Origin: Enterococcus gilvus ATCC BAA-350
GTDB lineage: Bacteria; Bacillota; Bacilli; Lactobacillales; Enterococcaceae
Direction of reading: 5' to 3'
Length of the DNA stretch: 64,000 nucleotides
Assembly: GCF_000407545.1 (NCBI RefSeq)
Contig: NZ_ASWH01000001.1
Coordinates: 941,001-1,005,000, forward strand
Shown in pieces: positions 27,359 to 34,936 of the stretch (positions are counted from its first letter, which is position 1; the number at the start of each line of letters is the position of its first letter). The position numbers were made by a program, and so were the translations under genes. The notes under the pieces were generated by a model, which was not told where the DNA came from, did no database searches, and worked only from the letters and a program-made list of their open reading frames with translations.

Positions 27359-27395
27359 AGCGGTTCATCAACCATCCCGCTTTAAAAAAACTCGG
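27359..27395 (+). promoter_or_regulatory. PreQ1-I riboswitch
   Basis: P1 stem AGCGG (27359-27363)/CCGCT (27377-27381), loop TTCATCAACCATC, then the A-rich tail TTAAAAAAACTCGG. This matches the class I preQ1 aptamer layout known from Bacillus. It lies 16 bases before queT, whose ribosome site (GAAGGA) follows at once, so preQ1 binding probably blocks translation. Confidence 0.85.
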
Positions 27396-27411
27396 AGAAA
27401 GAAGGAAAATT

Positions 27412-27912
27412 ATGAATATGGTAGAAAGAAAACGAGTCAATGTGGTGGTCACGAACGGGATCATTATGGCGTTGTATTTGGCTCTAACGATTTTGGTTTC
27501 ACCGGTGGCATCTGGTGCGGTCCAATTTCGTATCTCAGAAAGTTTGAATCATTTAGTCGTATTTAATCGAAAATATTTGTGGGGGATCTTCGGCGGAGTC
27601 GTCATTTATAATGCGATTTTTGGCATGGGATGGCTCGATGTGGTTTTCGGCGGCGGACAAACATTGCTGGCGTTAACACTAACAGCAATGTTACAAAATG
27701 TCGTAAAAAATACGAAGGTTCGTTTGGCGTTGAATGTTGTGTTCTTTAGCGCAAGTATGTTTTTGATTGCATTGATGTTGAATGTGACACTTAGCTTACC
27801 ATTTTGGCCGACTTATGGCTGGCTAGCTTTAAGTGAAGCGATCATTATGGCGATCTCAGCACCGATTATGTACTATTTAGATACGCGTTTGCATTTTGCA
27901 AAGCAGCTATAA
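27412..27912 (+). CDS. queT: Queuosine precursor transporter QueT
   Basis: A small S-component-like membrane protein for uptake of a queuosine precursor. The 166 residues contain about five transmembrane helices; the signatures VQFRISESLNHLVVFN and VFGGGQTLLAL are those of QueT. The preQ1-I riboswitch upstream supports the function. It would work with the shared ECF module encoded elsewhere. Confidence 0.93.
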   Translation: MNMVERKRVNVVVTNGIIMALYLALTILVSPVASGAVQFRISESLNHLVVFNRKYLWGIFGGVVIYNAIFGMGWLDVVFGGGQTLLALTLTAMLQNVVKNTKVRLALNVVFFSASMFLIALMLNVTLSLPFWPTYGWLALSEAIIMAISAPIMYYLDTRLHFAKQL

Positions 27913-27913
27913 A

Positions 27914-27948
27914 AAAGGCGGCCCTGATTTTCAGGACCGTCGTTTTTT
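27914..27948. terminator. Bidirectional terminator queT/CBS gene
   Basis: Stem GGCGGCCCTGA/TCAGGACCGTC with A and T runs on both flanks. Confidence 0.8.
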
Positions 27949-27949
27949 A

Positions 27950-28591
27950 TTATTCTTGCATCGATAATGCTTCTACTTCTTGGATCTCGAAGTGCTTGCG
28001 TTCAAGATGATCAATAATTTGATTCAGCTTGTTTTCATCCACGCCTGCTGATAAAGTGAACAGCGTACGTCGTCCTTTGAAATCTTGACCGACATCTAAG
28101 GTGATGCAGCTTGCGATCGTAGTGAATTTAGAGATGATTTTTGACATCAACGCCAAGTCTCCGCGTTTACCTGTGGAGACAACCGTCAAAACGTAACTGC
28201 CTGTTTGGATATTCCATGATTGAGACAGCATGTTCAACAGTGTGCTGTGGGTCAAGATGCCATAAAAATGGTGGTCCTCATCTAGGACAGTAATATATGG
28301 CAATTCTTTGATCGTGAAAAAAATCTTGAAAAAAGAAGTGTCTAGCGAGATAAATTTTGTTGCATTTTTTAGTAAATAAGTAACAGGAAGAGACATATCG
28401 CCACCATTTGCTTTGTGCCGGTAAATATGCATTTTGTAGATATTGCCTCGGAAAATTTGATCACTCTCATCAAGGATCGGAACACAACGAAAGCCAGTGC
28501 CTTCTAAAATGTCCAATGCCTCTTGCAAAGTCGTTGATTCATTGATCGTCGTCAAATTCTCTTTGGGATAAACGAGACTTTTTAATAACAT
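27950..28591 (-). CDS. CBS-pair protein with C-terminal ACT-like domain (CbpA-like)
   Basis: The 213-residue cytoplasmic protein has two CBS motifs (about 1-60 and 75-135; LDESDQIFRGNIYKMHIYRH and LDEDHHFYGILTHSTLLNML). An ACT-like domain follows (GSYVLTVVSTGKRGDLALMS, about 140-210). Similar proteins bind cyclic di-AMP in Listeria and relatives (CbpA); this is an inference. ATG 28591 is used because GGAGGG precedes it; the ORF extends five codons further without a site. Confidence 0.78.
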   Translation of the reverse strand: MLLKSLVYPKENLTTINESTTLQEALDILEGTGFRCVPILDESDQIFRGNIYKMHIYRHKANGGDMSLPVTYLLKNATKFISLDTSFFKIFFTIKELPYITVLDEDHHFYGILTHSTLLNMLSQSWNIQTGSYVLTVVSTGKRGDLALMSKIISKFTTIASCITLDVGQDFKGRRTLFTLSAGVDENKLNQIIDHLERKHFEIQEVEALSMQE

Positions 28592-28725
28592 CCAATAACC
28601 CTCCAATAAAGCTATTCATTCTTTCATCATATTATCATATTCTACCTGATAAAGAAATTTATTTTAGAAACAATTCGGATTCAAGAAGCGACTGCTAAAG
28701 AATCATTTATTGTTCGAATGGAAGA

Positions 28726-28754
28726 TTGACAGCCAAAAGGATAGATGATAATGT
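28726..28754 (+). promoter_or_regulatory. Promoter of rpmG-secE
   Basis: TTGACA, 17 bases, TAATGT; start near 28761, giving a leader of about 268 bases. Confidence 0.7.
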
Positions 28755-28783
28755 AACTATGTGACTTTGCGAGGTTACCGGCT

Positions 28784-28921
28784 ATGCTTTTTTATAGATT
28801 AGCAGATTGCGGGACACGAGCTGAACGTCAAACTCAGATTTATCATATTTTAGAATTAGAGGATGCCAGTCCAACTTTTTGCAGGAGGCATCTTGTCATG
28901 AACGAAGTCATCAACAACTAA
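28784..28921 (+). CDS. Possible 45-codon leader ORF upstream of rpmG
   Basis: ATG 28784 has GAGGT 8 bases upstream and lies just after the predicted transcript start. The peptide begins MLFYRLADCGTRAERQTQIY and ends at TAA 28919-28921. Its 3' part covers the local hairpin of the structured leader element, so ribosomes on it would open that hairpin. It may be a leader peptide or chance. Confidence 0.35.
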   Translation: MLFYRLADCGTRAERQTQIYHILELEDASPTFCRRHLVMNEVINN

Positions 28922-29020
28922 GTAAGTCATAGAATGCAACCCTTAGTTGGATGGTATACGGCATGACGAAGAAACTCATTTTTCACCAGAAAAATGAATA
29001 CATTAATAGGAATTAGGAGT
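28862..29020 (+). ncRNA. Structured leader element upstream of rpmG
   Basis: Local hairpin GATGCC (28862-28867)/GGCATC (28887-28892). Loop GTCCAAC (28869-28875) is able to pair with GTTGGAT (28946-28952), and ATGCC can alternatively pair with GGCAT (28960-28964). Then comes hairpin TCATTTTT/AAAAATGA (28976-28997) and an ATTAGGAG ribosome site. The same plan and partly the same sequence occur before recD2. Confidence 0.6.
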
Positions 29021-29028
29021 AGATCGCT

Positions 29029-29181
29029 ATGGCAACTAAAAAAGCGGCTCTGGCCTGCACGGTCTGTGGTTCAAGAAACTACACGAAATCAGTGAGTGAA
29101 GGCAAACGCGGAGAGCGTTTAGAGATCAATAAGTTTTGCAAACATTGTAATCAGTACACGATACATAAAGAAACAAAATAA
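29029..29181 (+). CDS. rpmG: 50S ribosomal protein L33
   Basis: A 50-residue zinc-ribbon L33 with C10-T-V-C13 and C37-K-H-C40, the zinc-dependent (C+) form. ATG 29029 follows TTAGGAG. It is the first gene of rpmG-secE-nusG, an order conserved in Firmicutes, and lies behind a leader of about 268 bases. Confidence 0.95.
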   Translation: MATKKAALACTVCGSRNYTKSVSEGKRGERLEINKFCKHCNQYTIHKETK

Positions 29182-29205
29182 CTATCAATTAAGGAGGATA
29201 ATCCC

Positions 29206-29376
29206 TTGAATTTTTTACGTAGTGTCAAAGAAGAAATGAAGTTGGTTTCATGGCCTTCAAAAAAACAATTGCGCCATGATTCGCTTGTCGTAATCGAAAC
29301 AGCGATCATCTTTGCTTTGATGTTTTTCATCATGGATACAGCCATTCAAGCAGTGATCAATTTGATTATTCACTAG
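29206..29376 (+). CDS. secE: Preprotein translocase subunit SecE
   Basis: A single-helix membrane subunit that clamps SecY. The 56-residue protein starts at TTG 29206 with AAGGAGG eight bases upstream. It has the amphipathic SecE helix with EEMKLVSWPSKKQL and one transmembrane helix (ETAIIFALMFFIMDTAIQAV). Confidence 0.94.
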   Translation: MNFLRSVKEEMKLVSWPSKKQLRHDSLVVIETAIIFALMFFIMDTAIQAVINLIIH

Positions 29377-29397
29377 TAGCCAATTCAAAAAAAGCAT

Positions 29398-29405
29398 GGT
29401 ATACT
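29398..29405 (+). promoter_or_regulatory. Extended -10 promoter for nusG
   Basis: TGG followed by TATACT (29400-29405); the predicted start near 29412 lies directly before the hairpin. Confidence 0.5.
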
Positions 29406-29414
29406 ACTTGAGAG

Positions 29415-29444
29415 AAAAAACCTTGGGACTGCTGAGGTTTTTTT
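29415..29444 (+). terminator. Terminator-like hairpin in nusG leader
   Basis: AAAAAACCT/AGGTTTTTT with an 11-base loop and T-run. It ends rpmG-secE transcripts or acts as an attenuator before nusG. Confidence 0.6.
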
Positions 29445-29463
29445 ATTTTAGAACGAGGAGCCG

Positions 29464-30015
29464 ATGGCGAAAATGGAATCTTTTGAAAAACAATGGTATG
29501 TGTTACATACTTATTCCGGCTATGAAAACAAAGTAAAAGCCAACCTAGAATCACGTGCACAAAGTATGCGGATGGAAGACTATATTTTCCGTGTAGTTGT
29601 CCCTGAAGAAACAGAAACAGAAGTTAAGGGCGGCAAAGAAAAGGAAATCGTCCACAAAACTTTCCCTGGATATGTATTAGTGGAGATGGTCATGACGGAT
29701 GATTCTTGGTACGTTGTTCGTAATACACCAGGTGTGACAGGGTTCGTTGGTTCTCACGGTGCCGGAAGTAAACCAGCGCCATTGATGCCAGAGGAAATCA
29801 ATCATATCTTGCGTTCATTAGGTATGAACACACGTCAAAATGATATTGAAGTAGAAGTCGGCGAAACAGTGAAAATCATCGAAGGAGCCTTTGCTGGTCT
29901 TGAAGGAGTGATCACTGAAATCGATGAAGAGCGTGACAAAGTCAAAGCAAACATCGACATGTTCGGTCGTGAAACAAGTACTGAATTGGACTTCGATCAA
30001 ATCGATAAAATTTAA
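29464..30015 (+). CDS. nusG: Transcription termination/antitermination protein NusG
   Basis: Binds RNA polymerase clamp helices to control pausing and termination. The 183-residue protein has the NGN domain starting EKQWYVLHTYSGYENKVKANL and the C-terminal KOW domain with GETVKIIEGAFAGLEGVI. The ribosome site GAGGAG precedes ATG 29464. A terminator follows the stop codon. Confidence 0.97.
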   Translation: MAKMESFEKQWYVLHTYSGYENKVKANLESRAQSMRMEDYIFRVVVPEETETEVKGGKEKEIVHKTFPGYVLVEMVMTDDSWYVVRNTPGVTGFVGSHGAGSKPAPLMPEEINHILRSLGMNTRQNDIEVEVGETVKIIEGAFAGLEGVITEIDEERDKVKANIDMFGRETSTELDFDQIDKI

Positions 30016-30026
30016 GCAACTACTGA

Positions 30027-30054
30027 AGCCGAGGCCGTGTGTCTCGGTTTTTTT
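30027..30054 (+). terminator. nusG terminator
   Basis: CCGAG/CTCGG stem with a 9-base loop, then seven T. Confidence 0.75.
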
Positions 30055-30163
30055 ATGGATTTCAATAAAAATCTCGAAAAGCGTGCTCTTATTGTTGAGT
30101 AATGAGGAACAAATACCTATAGTAAAGATACAAAAAAATAATCGTCTGAAGGGAGTCGAAAAG

Positions 30164-31033
30164 ATGAAAAAAATAATTTATGGGTTGTTCGTATTAACGA
30201 CCGTGGTGCTGCTATCAGGCTGTGGGACAAAACAGTCCCACCACGAAGAAGGGAACACGTCTACTGGGTCAACTGCAACAGAAGCCTCCCGAGATATAGT
30301 AAATAAGAGTGACGTTCCGACCCTGTTCATCCATGGGTATGGAGGGACAGTCAATTCATTTGGAGGCATGCTGCAGCGTTTCAGGGATGAAGGGGTGGCT
30401 AGGAAAGAACTGACGATCACTGTGCAGCCAGATGGCGCCTTGCAAGTAGACGGACAATTGAATAAGAAAAAGGACAATCCTAGTATCCAAGTGTTATTTG
30501 CTGCTAATAAAGACAACGAGTGGAATCAAACAGAGTGGATTTACGGGGTTCTCAAATATTTGAAAGAAGAAGGTGTCGATCGAGTCAATCTTGTCGGTCA
30601 TTCAATGGGGGGCGTCAGCTCGCTCCGCTATTTAACGACATACGGTCAGCCGAAAGATGCCCCCGTCATTGAAAAGTTTGTTGCGATCGGCGCTCCCTTC
30701 AATGACTTCGACGATACAGCAAAAGACCAATCCATCGATGACGTATTGCAAAACGGACCTACCCCTCAATCGAGTCGGTATCTCGATTACCGAAATGGCA
30801 TAAACAATGTCCCAAGCAGCGTATCCGTTCTATTGCTAGCTGGAAAATTAAATGAACAAGATCCCTCGGATGGTACGGTCCCTTTATCTAGTGCATTAGC
30901 AACGTACTCCTTGTTAAAAGCTCATGGCAACCCCATCAAGGAGCAAATATTTACCGGATCAAATGCTCAGCATAGTCAATTACACGAAAATCCTGCGGTC
31001 GATCACGTTGTTGCAACCTTCTTATGGGGATAG
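30164..31033 (+). CDS. Lipoprotein alpha/beta hydrolase (DUF915-like)
   Basis: A secreted, lipid-anchored esterase-type protein of 289 residues. The signal peptide ends in lipobox LLSGC with C20. A Ser/Thr linker follows, then TLFIHGYGGT (oxyanion loop), the nucleophile elbow VGHSMGG with S147, and the late motifs DGTVPLSSA (acid) and AQHSQLH (histidine). ATG 30164 has AAGGGAG upstream; the longer open frame running back into nusG is ignored. The substrate is unknown. Confidence 0.88.
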   Translation: MKKIIYGLFVLTTVVLLSGCGTKQSHHEEGNTSTGSTATEASRDIVNKSDVPTLFIHGYGGTVNSFGGMLQRFRDEGVARKELTITVQPDGALQVDGQLNKKKDNPSIQVLFAANKDNEWNQTEWIYGVLKYLKEEGVDRVNLVGHSMGGVSSLRYLTTYGQPKDAPVIEKFVAIGAPFNDFDDTAKDQSIDDVLQNGPTPQSSRYLDYRNGINNVPSSVSVLLLAGKLNEQDPSDGTVPLSSALATYSLLKAHGNPIKEQIFTGSNAQHSQLHENPAVDHVVATFLWG

Positions 31034-31072
31034 CTGATCCATTCAAAGTTTTTCATTGAAAAGTTAAAATGC

Positions 31073-31101
31073 TTGCTTACTTTTTGTAAGAGTATTAAGA
31101 T
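31073..31101 (+). promoter_or_regulatory. Promoter of lactate oxidase gene
   Basis: TTGCTT, 17 bases, TAAGAT. The spacer contains the inverted repeat CTTAC/GTAAG, a possible operator. Confidence 0.55.
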
Positions 31102-31134
31102 AACTCATGTAATCAAACGAAAGAAGGATTTATT

Positions 31135-32241
31135 ATGACTTATCAAGCAAGTAACGAAGAACATCCAATTGACATTGTAAACATCGCTTCATTAGAACAA
31201 CACGTAAAAGAACGCATGGAAAAAGGTGCGTTCGGCTACATTCGCGGTGGCTCAGAAGACGAATGGACAATGAAGGAAAATACGACTTCATTTAATAATA
31301 AAACCATTATGCCTCGTGTACTGCGTGGGATCGACCGTGCAGATTTGCGGACGAAACTGTGGGATATGGACTTAGCAACACCCATCATCCAAGCGCCATC
31401 CGCAGCGCAAGGATTAGCACATGAAAATGGCGAAGCAGATACGGCAAAAGGGGTGGCAGATGCAGGCTCAATTTTTTCAATCAGTACTTATGCAAATACA
31501 ACGATTGAAGATGCCGCAGCCGCAGCTCCAAATGCACCGCAATTCTTCCAATTATATATGAGTAAAGACGATGGTTTTAACGAATTTATCTTGGATAAAG
31601 CTGTTAAAGCAGGAGCAAAAGCCATCATTTTAACCGCAGACTCAACACTTGGCGGCTATCGTGAAGACGACGTGATCAATCACTTCCAATTCCCATTGCC
31701 TATGCCAAACTTGGCAGCTTACAGCGCAAAGAGCGATAGTGGAGACGGTGAAGGAAAAGGAATCGCCGAAATTTATGCGGCAGCTAAACAAGGACTTGTT
31801 CCTGAAGATATCAAAAAAATTAAAGACTTAACCAATTTGCCTGTCTTTGTTAAAGGTATCCAATCCCCTGAAGACGCCGAGGTTGCGATTGCAGCTGGTG
31901 CTGACGGTATCTGGATCTCAAATCATGGCGGTCGTCAATTAGACGGTGGTCCTGCATCCTTCAACGTATTGCCATTGATCGCTGGTGTAGTGAACAAACG
32001 AGTTCCAATCGTGTTCGATAGTGGCGTTCGTCGTGGCGAGCATGTCTTTAAAGCTTTAGCCAGCGGTGCCGATCTAGTCGCTATTGGTCGTCCAGTTATC
32101 TATGGTTTGAATCTTGGTGGAGCAGAAGGCGTGAAGTCCGTCTTTGATCACCTTAATAAAGAGCTTTCCATCACTATGCAACTTGCAGGAACAAAAACGA
32201 TTGAAGAAGTAAAAAACACAACGCTTCATGACGCAAAATAA
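31135..32241 (+). CDS. lox: L-lactate oxidase
   Basis: An FMN enzyme that oxidises L-lactate with oxygen to pyruvate and hydrogen peroxide. The 368-residue TIM-barrel protein shows GAFGYIRGGSEDEWT at the N-terminus, PSAAQGLAH, ISTYANTTIE, and the catalytic SNHGGRQLDG with H264; FDSGVRRGEH and the FMN phosphate site follow. Length and N-terminal region match Aerococcus-type lactate oxidase rather than the longer lactate dehydrogenase. Own promoter and terminator. Confidence 0.9.
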   Translation: MTYQASNEEHPIDIVNIASLEQHVKERMEKGAFGYIRGGSEDEWTMKENTTSFNNKTIMPRVLRGIDRADLRTKLWDMDLATPIIQAPSAAQGLAHENGEADTAKGVADAGSIFSISTYANTTIEDAAAAAPNAPQFFQLYMSKDDGFNEFILDKAVKAGAKAIILTADSTLGGYREDDVINHFQFPLPMPNLAAYSAKSDSGDGEGKGIAEIYAAAKQGLVPEDIKKIKDLTNLPVFVKGIQSPEDAEVAIAAGADGIWISNHGGRQLDGGPASFNVLPLIAGVVNKRVPIVFDSGVRRGEHVFKALASGADLVAIGRPVIYGLNLGGAEGVKSVFDHLNKELSITMQLAGTKTIEEVKNTTLHDAK

Positions 32242-32254
32242 TTATTCAATATAT

Positions 32255-32296
32255 ACTTCATCAAGGAGACACCTCTTCTTGATGAAGTATTTTTTT
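32255..32296 (+). terminator. lox terminator
   Basis: 11-bp stem ACTTCATCAAG/CTTGATGAAGT followed by ATTTTTTT. Confidence 0.9.
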
Positions 32297-32306
32297 TGCA
32301 TTTATC

Positions 32307-32335
32307 TTGCGTACGCTTTCTTTTTCGTATATCAT
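32307..32335 (+). promoter_or_regulatory. Promoter of efaCBA
   Basis: TTGCGT, 17 bases, TATCAT; start near 32342, just before the EfaR-type box. Confidence 0.6.
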
Positions 32336-32346
32336 ATATATGAAAG

Positions 32347-32360
32347 TTAGGTTAACCTAA
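32347..32360. promoter_or_regulatory. EfaR/MntR (DtxR family) operator
   Basis: TTAGGTTAACCTAA is a perfect palindrome matching the known manganese-repressor box of enterococci, placed over the transcript start of efaCBA. Confidence 0.85.
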
Positions 32361-32380
32361 AATAGAAAGAAGGGGTAACT

Positions 32381-33130
32381 ATGAATGCGATTCGGATAGA
32401 AAATTTATCGGTTGCGTATCGTGGAAAAATCGCTTTGAAACAAATAGATTTAGAACTGGCACCTGGAAAATTGACGGGGATTGTGGGGCCGAATGGAGCT
32501 GGAAAGTCTACGTTGATGAAGGGAATCCTGCAATTAGTAAAAACACGATCAGGAAAAATTTTGTATGGTGATCAGCCGTTGACGAAACAAAGGGAGAAAA
32601 TCGCCTATGTTGAACAGCGGCAAGACATTGATTTGAGTTTTCCTATTGATGTTTTTGGGGTGGTGCTATTTGGCACGTATCCGCATCTTAAAACGTTCCA
32701 GCGACCTGGAAAAAAAGAAAAAGCTTTTGCCTATGAGTGCTTAGAAAAGGTAGGATTGACAGATTATGCCGATCGTCAAATCAGTGAATTGTCTGGTGGA
32801 CAGCTGCAGCGTGTGTTTATCGGGCGGGCGTTGGCGCAAAAGGCAGACTGGATTTTATTGGATGAACCCTTTGCTGGGATTGATGCGACGAGTGAGAAAA
32901 TCATCATTGAATTGCTAAAAGAATTACGGGATGAAGGCAAATCGATCGTGATCGTCCATCATGACCTGCATAAAGTCACAGACTATTTTGATGAAGTGAT
33001 TTTACTTAATAAAGGATTGATTGCTTCAGGACCTGTTGAACAAACGTATACGACGAAGAATATGGAAAAAACGTATGGAAGTGAAATTACACAAATGTTA
33101 AGAATTGGGGGTGCGGACTTTGCTACATGA
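32381..33130 (+). CDS. efaC: Manganese ABC transporter ATPase EfaC
   Basis: The 249-residue nucleotide-binding subunit has Walker A GPNGAGKST, signature ELSGGQLQR, Walker B WILLDEPFAGID and an H-loop IVHHD. It is first in efaC-efaB-efaA, the order of the E. faecalis manganese importer. The EfaR-type box upstream predicts repression when manganese is plentiful. Confidence 0.93.
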   Translation: MNAIRIENLSVAYRGKIALKQIDLELAPGKLTGIVGPNGAGKSTLMKGILQLVKTRSGKILYGDQPLTKQREKIAYVEQRQDIDLSFPIDVFGVVLFGTYPHLKTFQRPGKKEKAFAYECLEKVGLTDYADRQISELSGGQLQRVFIGRALAQKADWILLDEPFAGIDATSEKIIIELLKELRDEGKSIVIVHHDLHKVTDYFDEVILLNKGLIASGPVEQTYTTKNMEKTYGSEITQMLRIGGADFAT

Positions 33131-33974
33131 TTTCTTTCAAGGATTGATTGACTATCAATTTTTACAAAATGCGTTGATTACCTCCATCATGGTAGGAATC
33201 TCTGCTGGAGTGATCGGTTCATTTATTATTTTACGAGGAATGTCTTTAATGGGGGATGCCATCTCTCATGCTGTTTTACCCGGTGTGGCGATTTCCTATA
33301 TGCTTGGTAGCAGTTACATTATAGGAGCAACCTTTTTTGGTATCTTTTCAGCAGCATTGATTGGTTTTGTCGGAAAGCATACACGGTTGAAAAATGATAC
33401 TGCCATCGGCATTGTATTTAGCTCCTTTTTCGCGCTGGGAATCATTTTGATTTCTTTTGCAAGGAGTGCCACGGACCTGTACCACATTCTTTTCGGGAAT
33501 GTGCTGGCAGTCCGGGATTCAGATATGTATTTAACAGCGATCGTCATGGTCATTGTTGTTTTGGCTGTGGGGATTTTTTATAAACAACTGAAATTGACTT
33601 CTTTTGCTCCGACGATGGCGCAATCCTACGGTTGGAATATCAGCCTGATTAATTATGGTTTGATGTTCTTGCTGACGTTAGTGGCCGTTACTTCATTGCA
33701 AACCGTCGGCACGATTTTAGTGATCGCCATGCTGATCACACCGGCGGCGACCGCGTATCAATTAACGAATAAACTGTCTGTGATGGTGGGCTTATCCACT
33801 TTGTTTGGTGTGTTAAGTGCCATCATAGGATTGTATTTTAGCTATAGTTACAATCTTCCTTCTGGGGCTACGATCGTCATGACAGCGGCAGTTTTCTTCA
33901 TCGCAGCATTTCTGTTTTCACCTAGCAAGGGATTGATCCAACAATTACGAAAGGAGCGTTTATATGAAGTATAA
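33120..33974 (+). CDS. efaB: Manganese ABC transporter permease EfaB
   Basis: A membrane subunit of about 284 residues with eight or nine transmembrane helices, including SFIILRGMSLMGDAISHAVLPG, split here as SFIILRGMSL and MGDAISHAVLPG. It overlaps the end of efaC. The likely start is TTG 33120 (GGGGGTG upstream); GTG 33111 and TTG 33105 are alternatives. Confidence 0.9.
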   Translation: MLHDFFQGLIDYQFLQNALITSIMVGISAGVIGSFIILRGMSLMGDAISHAVLPGVAISYMLGSSYIIGATFFGIFSAALIGFVGKHTRLKNDTAIGIVFSSFFALGIILISFARSATDLYHILFGNVLAVRDSDMYLTAIVMVIVVLAVGIFYKQLKLTSFAPTMAQSYGWNISLINYGLMFLLTLVAVTSLQTVGTILVIAMLITPAATAYQLTNKLSVMVGLSTLFGVLSAIIGLYFSYSYNLPSGATIVMTAAVFFIAAFLFSPSKGLIQQLRKERLYEV

Positions 33975-34893
33975 AAAAATTATTTTTATAGGATTTCTGG
34001 GACTGTTGTTCTTAACAGGCTGCGGAGCTAAGGGAGGAAGCAGCAGTGCGTCAAAGGAGTCTAGCCAGTTGAACGTTGTGGCGACGAACTCTATTATTGC
34101 AGATATGGTCAAGGAAGTTGGAAAAGGGGAAGTAGCGATCCATAGTATCGTCCCTGTAGGAACCGATCCGCATGAGTATGAACCGTTGCCGGAAGATATC
34201 AAAAAGGCGAGTGAAGCGGATGTCGTTTTTTATAATGGCTTGAATTTAGAGACTGGCAATGGCTGGTTTGATAAATTGATGGAAACGGCGAAAAAGAAAG
34301 AAAACGAAGATTATTTCGCAGTTAGTAAAGACGTTGAACCGATCCATCTAAGCGGAAACAGTACGCAAGAAGATCCTCATGCATGGCTGGATATCTCCAA
34401 CGGCATTTTATACGTCAAACAAATCCAAAGTGTGTTAAGCGAAAAAGATCCTAAGAATAAAGAAACGTACAAAGAAAACGCGGAAGCCTACATCAAAAAA
34501 TTGGAGGCACTGGATGCATCCGCAAAGAATGAGTTTGCAGATATTCCGAATGAGAAAAAATTACTTGTGACCAGTGAAGGGGCCTTCAAGTATTTTTCTA
34601 AAGCGTATGATCTGACAGCCGCTTATATTTGGGAAATCAATACAGAAAGTCAAGGAACACCAGAGCAAATGAAACAAATCGTTGAAAAAGTTCGTGTGTC
34701 TAAAGTTCCTTCGCTCTTCGTTGAAACAAGTGTTGACAAGCGCAGCATGGAACGGTTGTCGAAGGAAGTAGACTTGCCGATTTCTAGCGAGTTGTTTACA
34801 GATTCCTTAGCGAAAAAGGGAGAGACAGGGGACAGCTATTACAGCATGATGAAGTGGAATTTAGAGAAAATCCACGATGGATTGATGAAATAA
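33964..34893 (+). CDS. efaA: Manganese-binding lipoprotein EfaA
   Basis: A cluster A-I metal-binding lipoprotein, the endocarditis-antigen type of enterococci. The 309-residue protein has lipobox LFLTGC with C20, then VVATNSIIADM, and metal ligands expected in GTDPHEYEP, EDPHAWLD, VTSEGAF and FVETSVD. It starts inside the end of efaB. It captures Mn2+ outside the membrane for EfaBC. Confidence 0.94.
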   Translation: MKYKKIIFIGFLGLLFLTGCGAKGGSSSASKESSQLNVVATNSIIADMVKEVGKGEVAIHSIVPVGTDPHEYEPLPEDIKKASEADVVFYNGLNLETGNGWFDKLMETAKKKENEDYFAVSKDVEPIHLSGNSTQEDPHAWLDISNGILYVKQIQSVLSEKDPKNKETYKENAEAYIKKLEALDASAKNEFADIPNEKKLLVTSEGAFKYFSKAYDLTAAYIWEINTESQGTPEQMKQIVEKVRVSKVPSLFVETSVDKRSMERLSKEVDLPISSELFTDSLAKKGETGDSYYSMMKWNLEKIHDGLMK

Positions 34894-34896
34894 AGA

Positions 34897-34930
34897 AAAG
34901 CAGCTGATTGAAAAAATCAGCTGCTTTCTA
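34897..34930. terminator. Terminator efaA/sdaAA
   Basis: 13-bp stem AAAGCAGCTGATT/AATCAGCTGCTTT, with T-rich flanks on both strands. Confidence 0.75.
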
Positions 34931-34936
34931 TTCGTT

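Noticed and set aside
29924..30163. N-terminal extension of the lipoprotein hydrolase into nusG
   Set aside because: A good ribosome site and signal peptide with lipobox begin at 30164; the extension overlaps nusG and its terminator.
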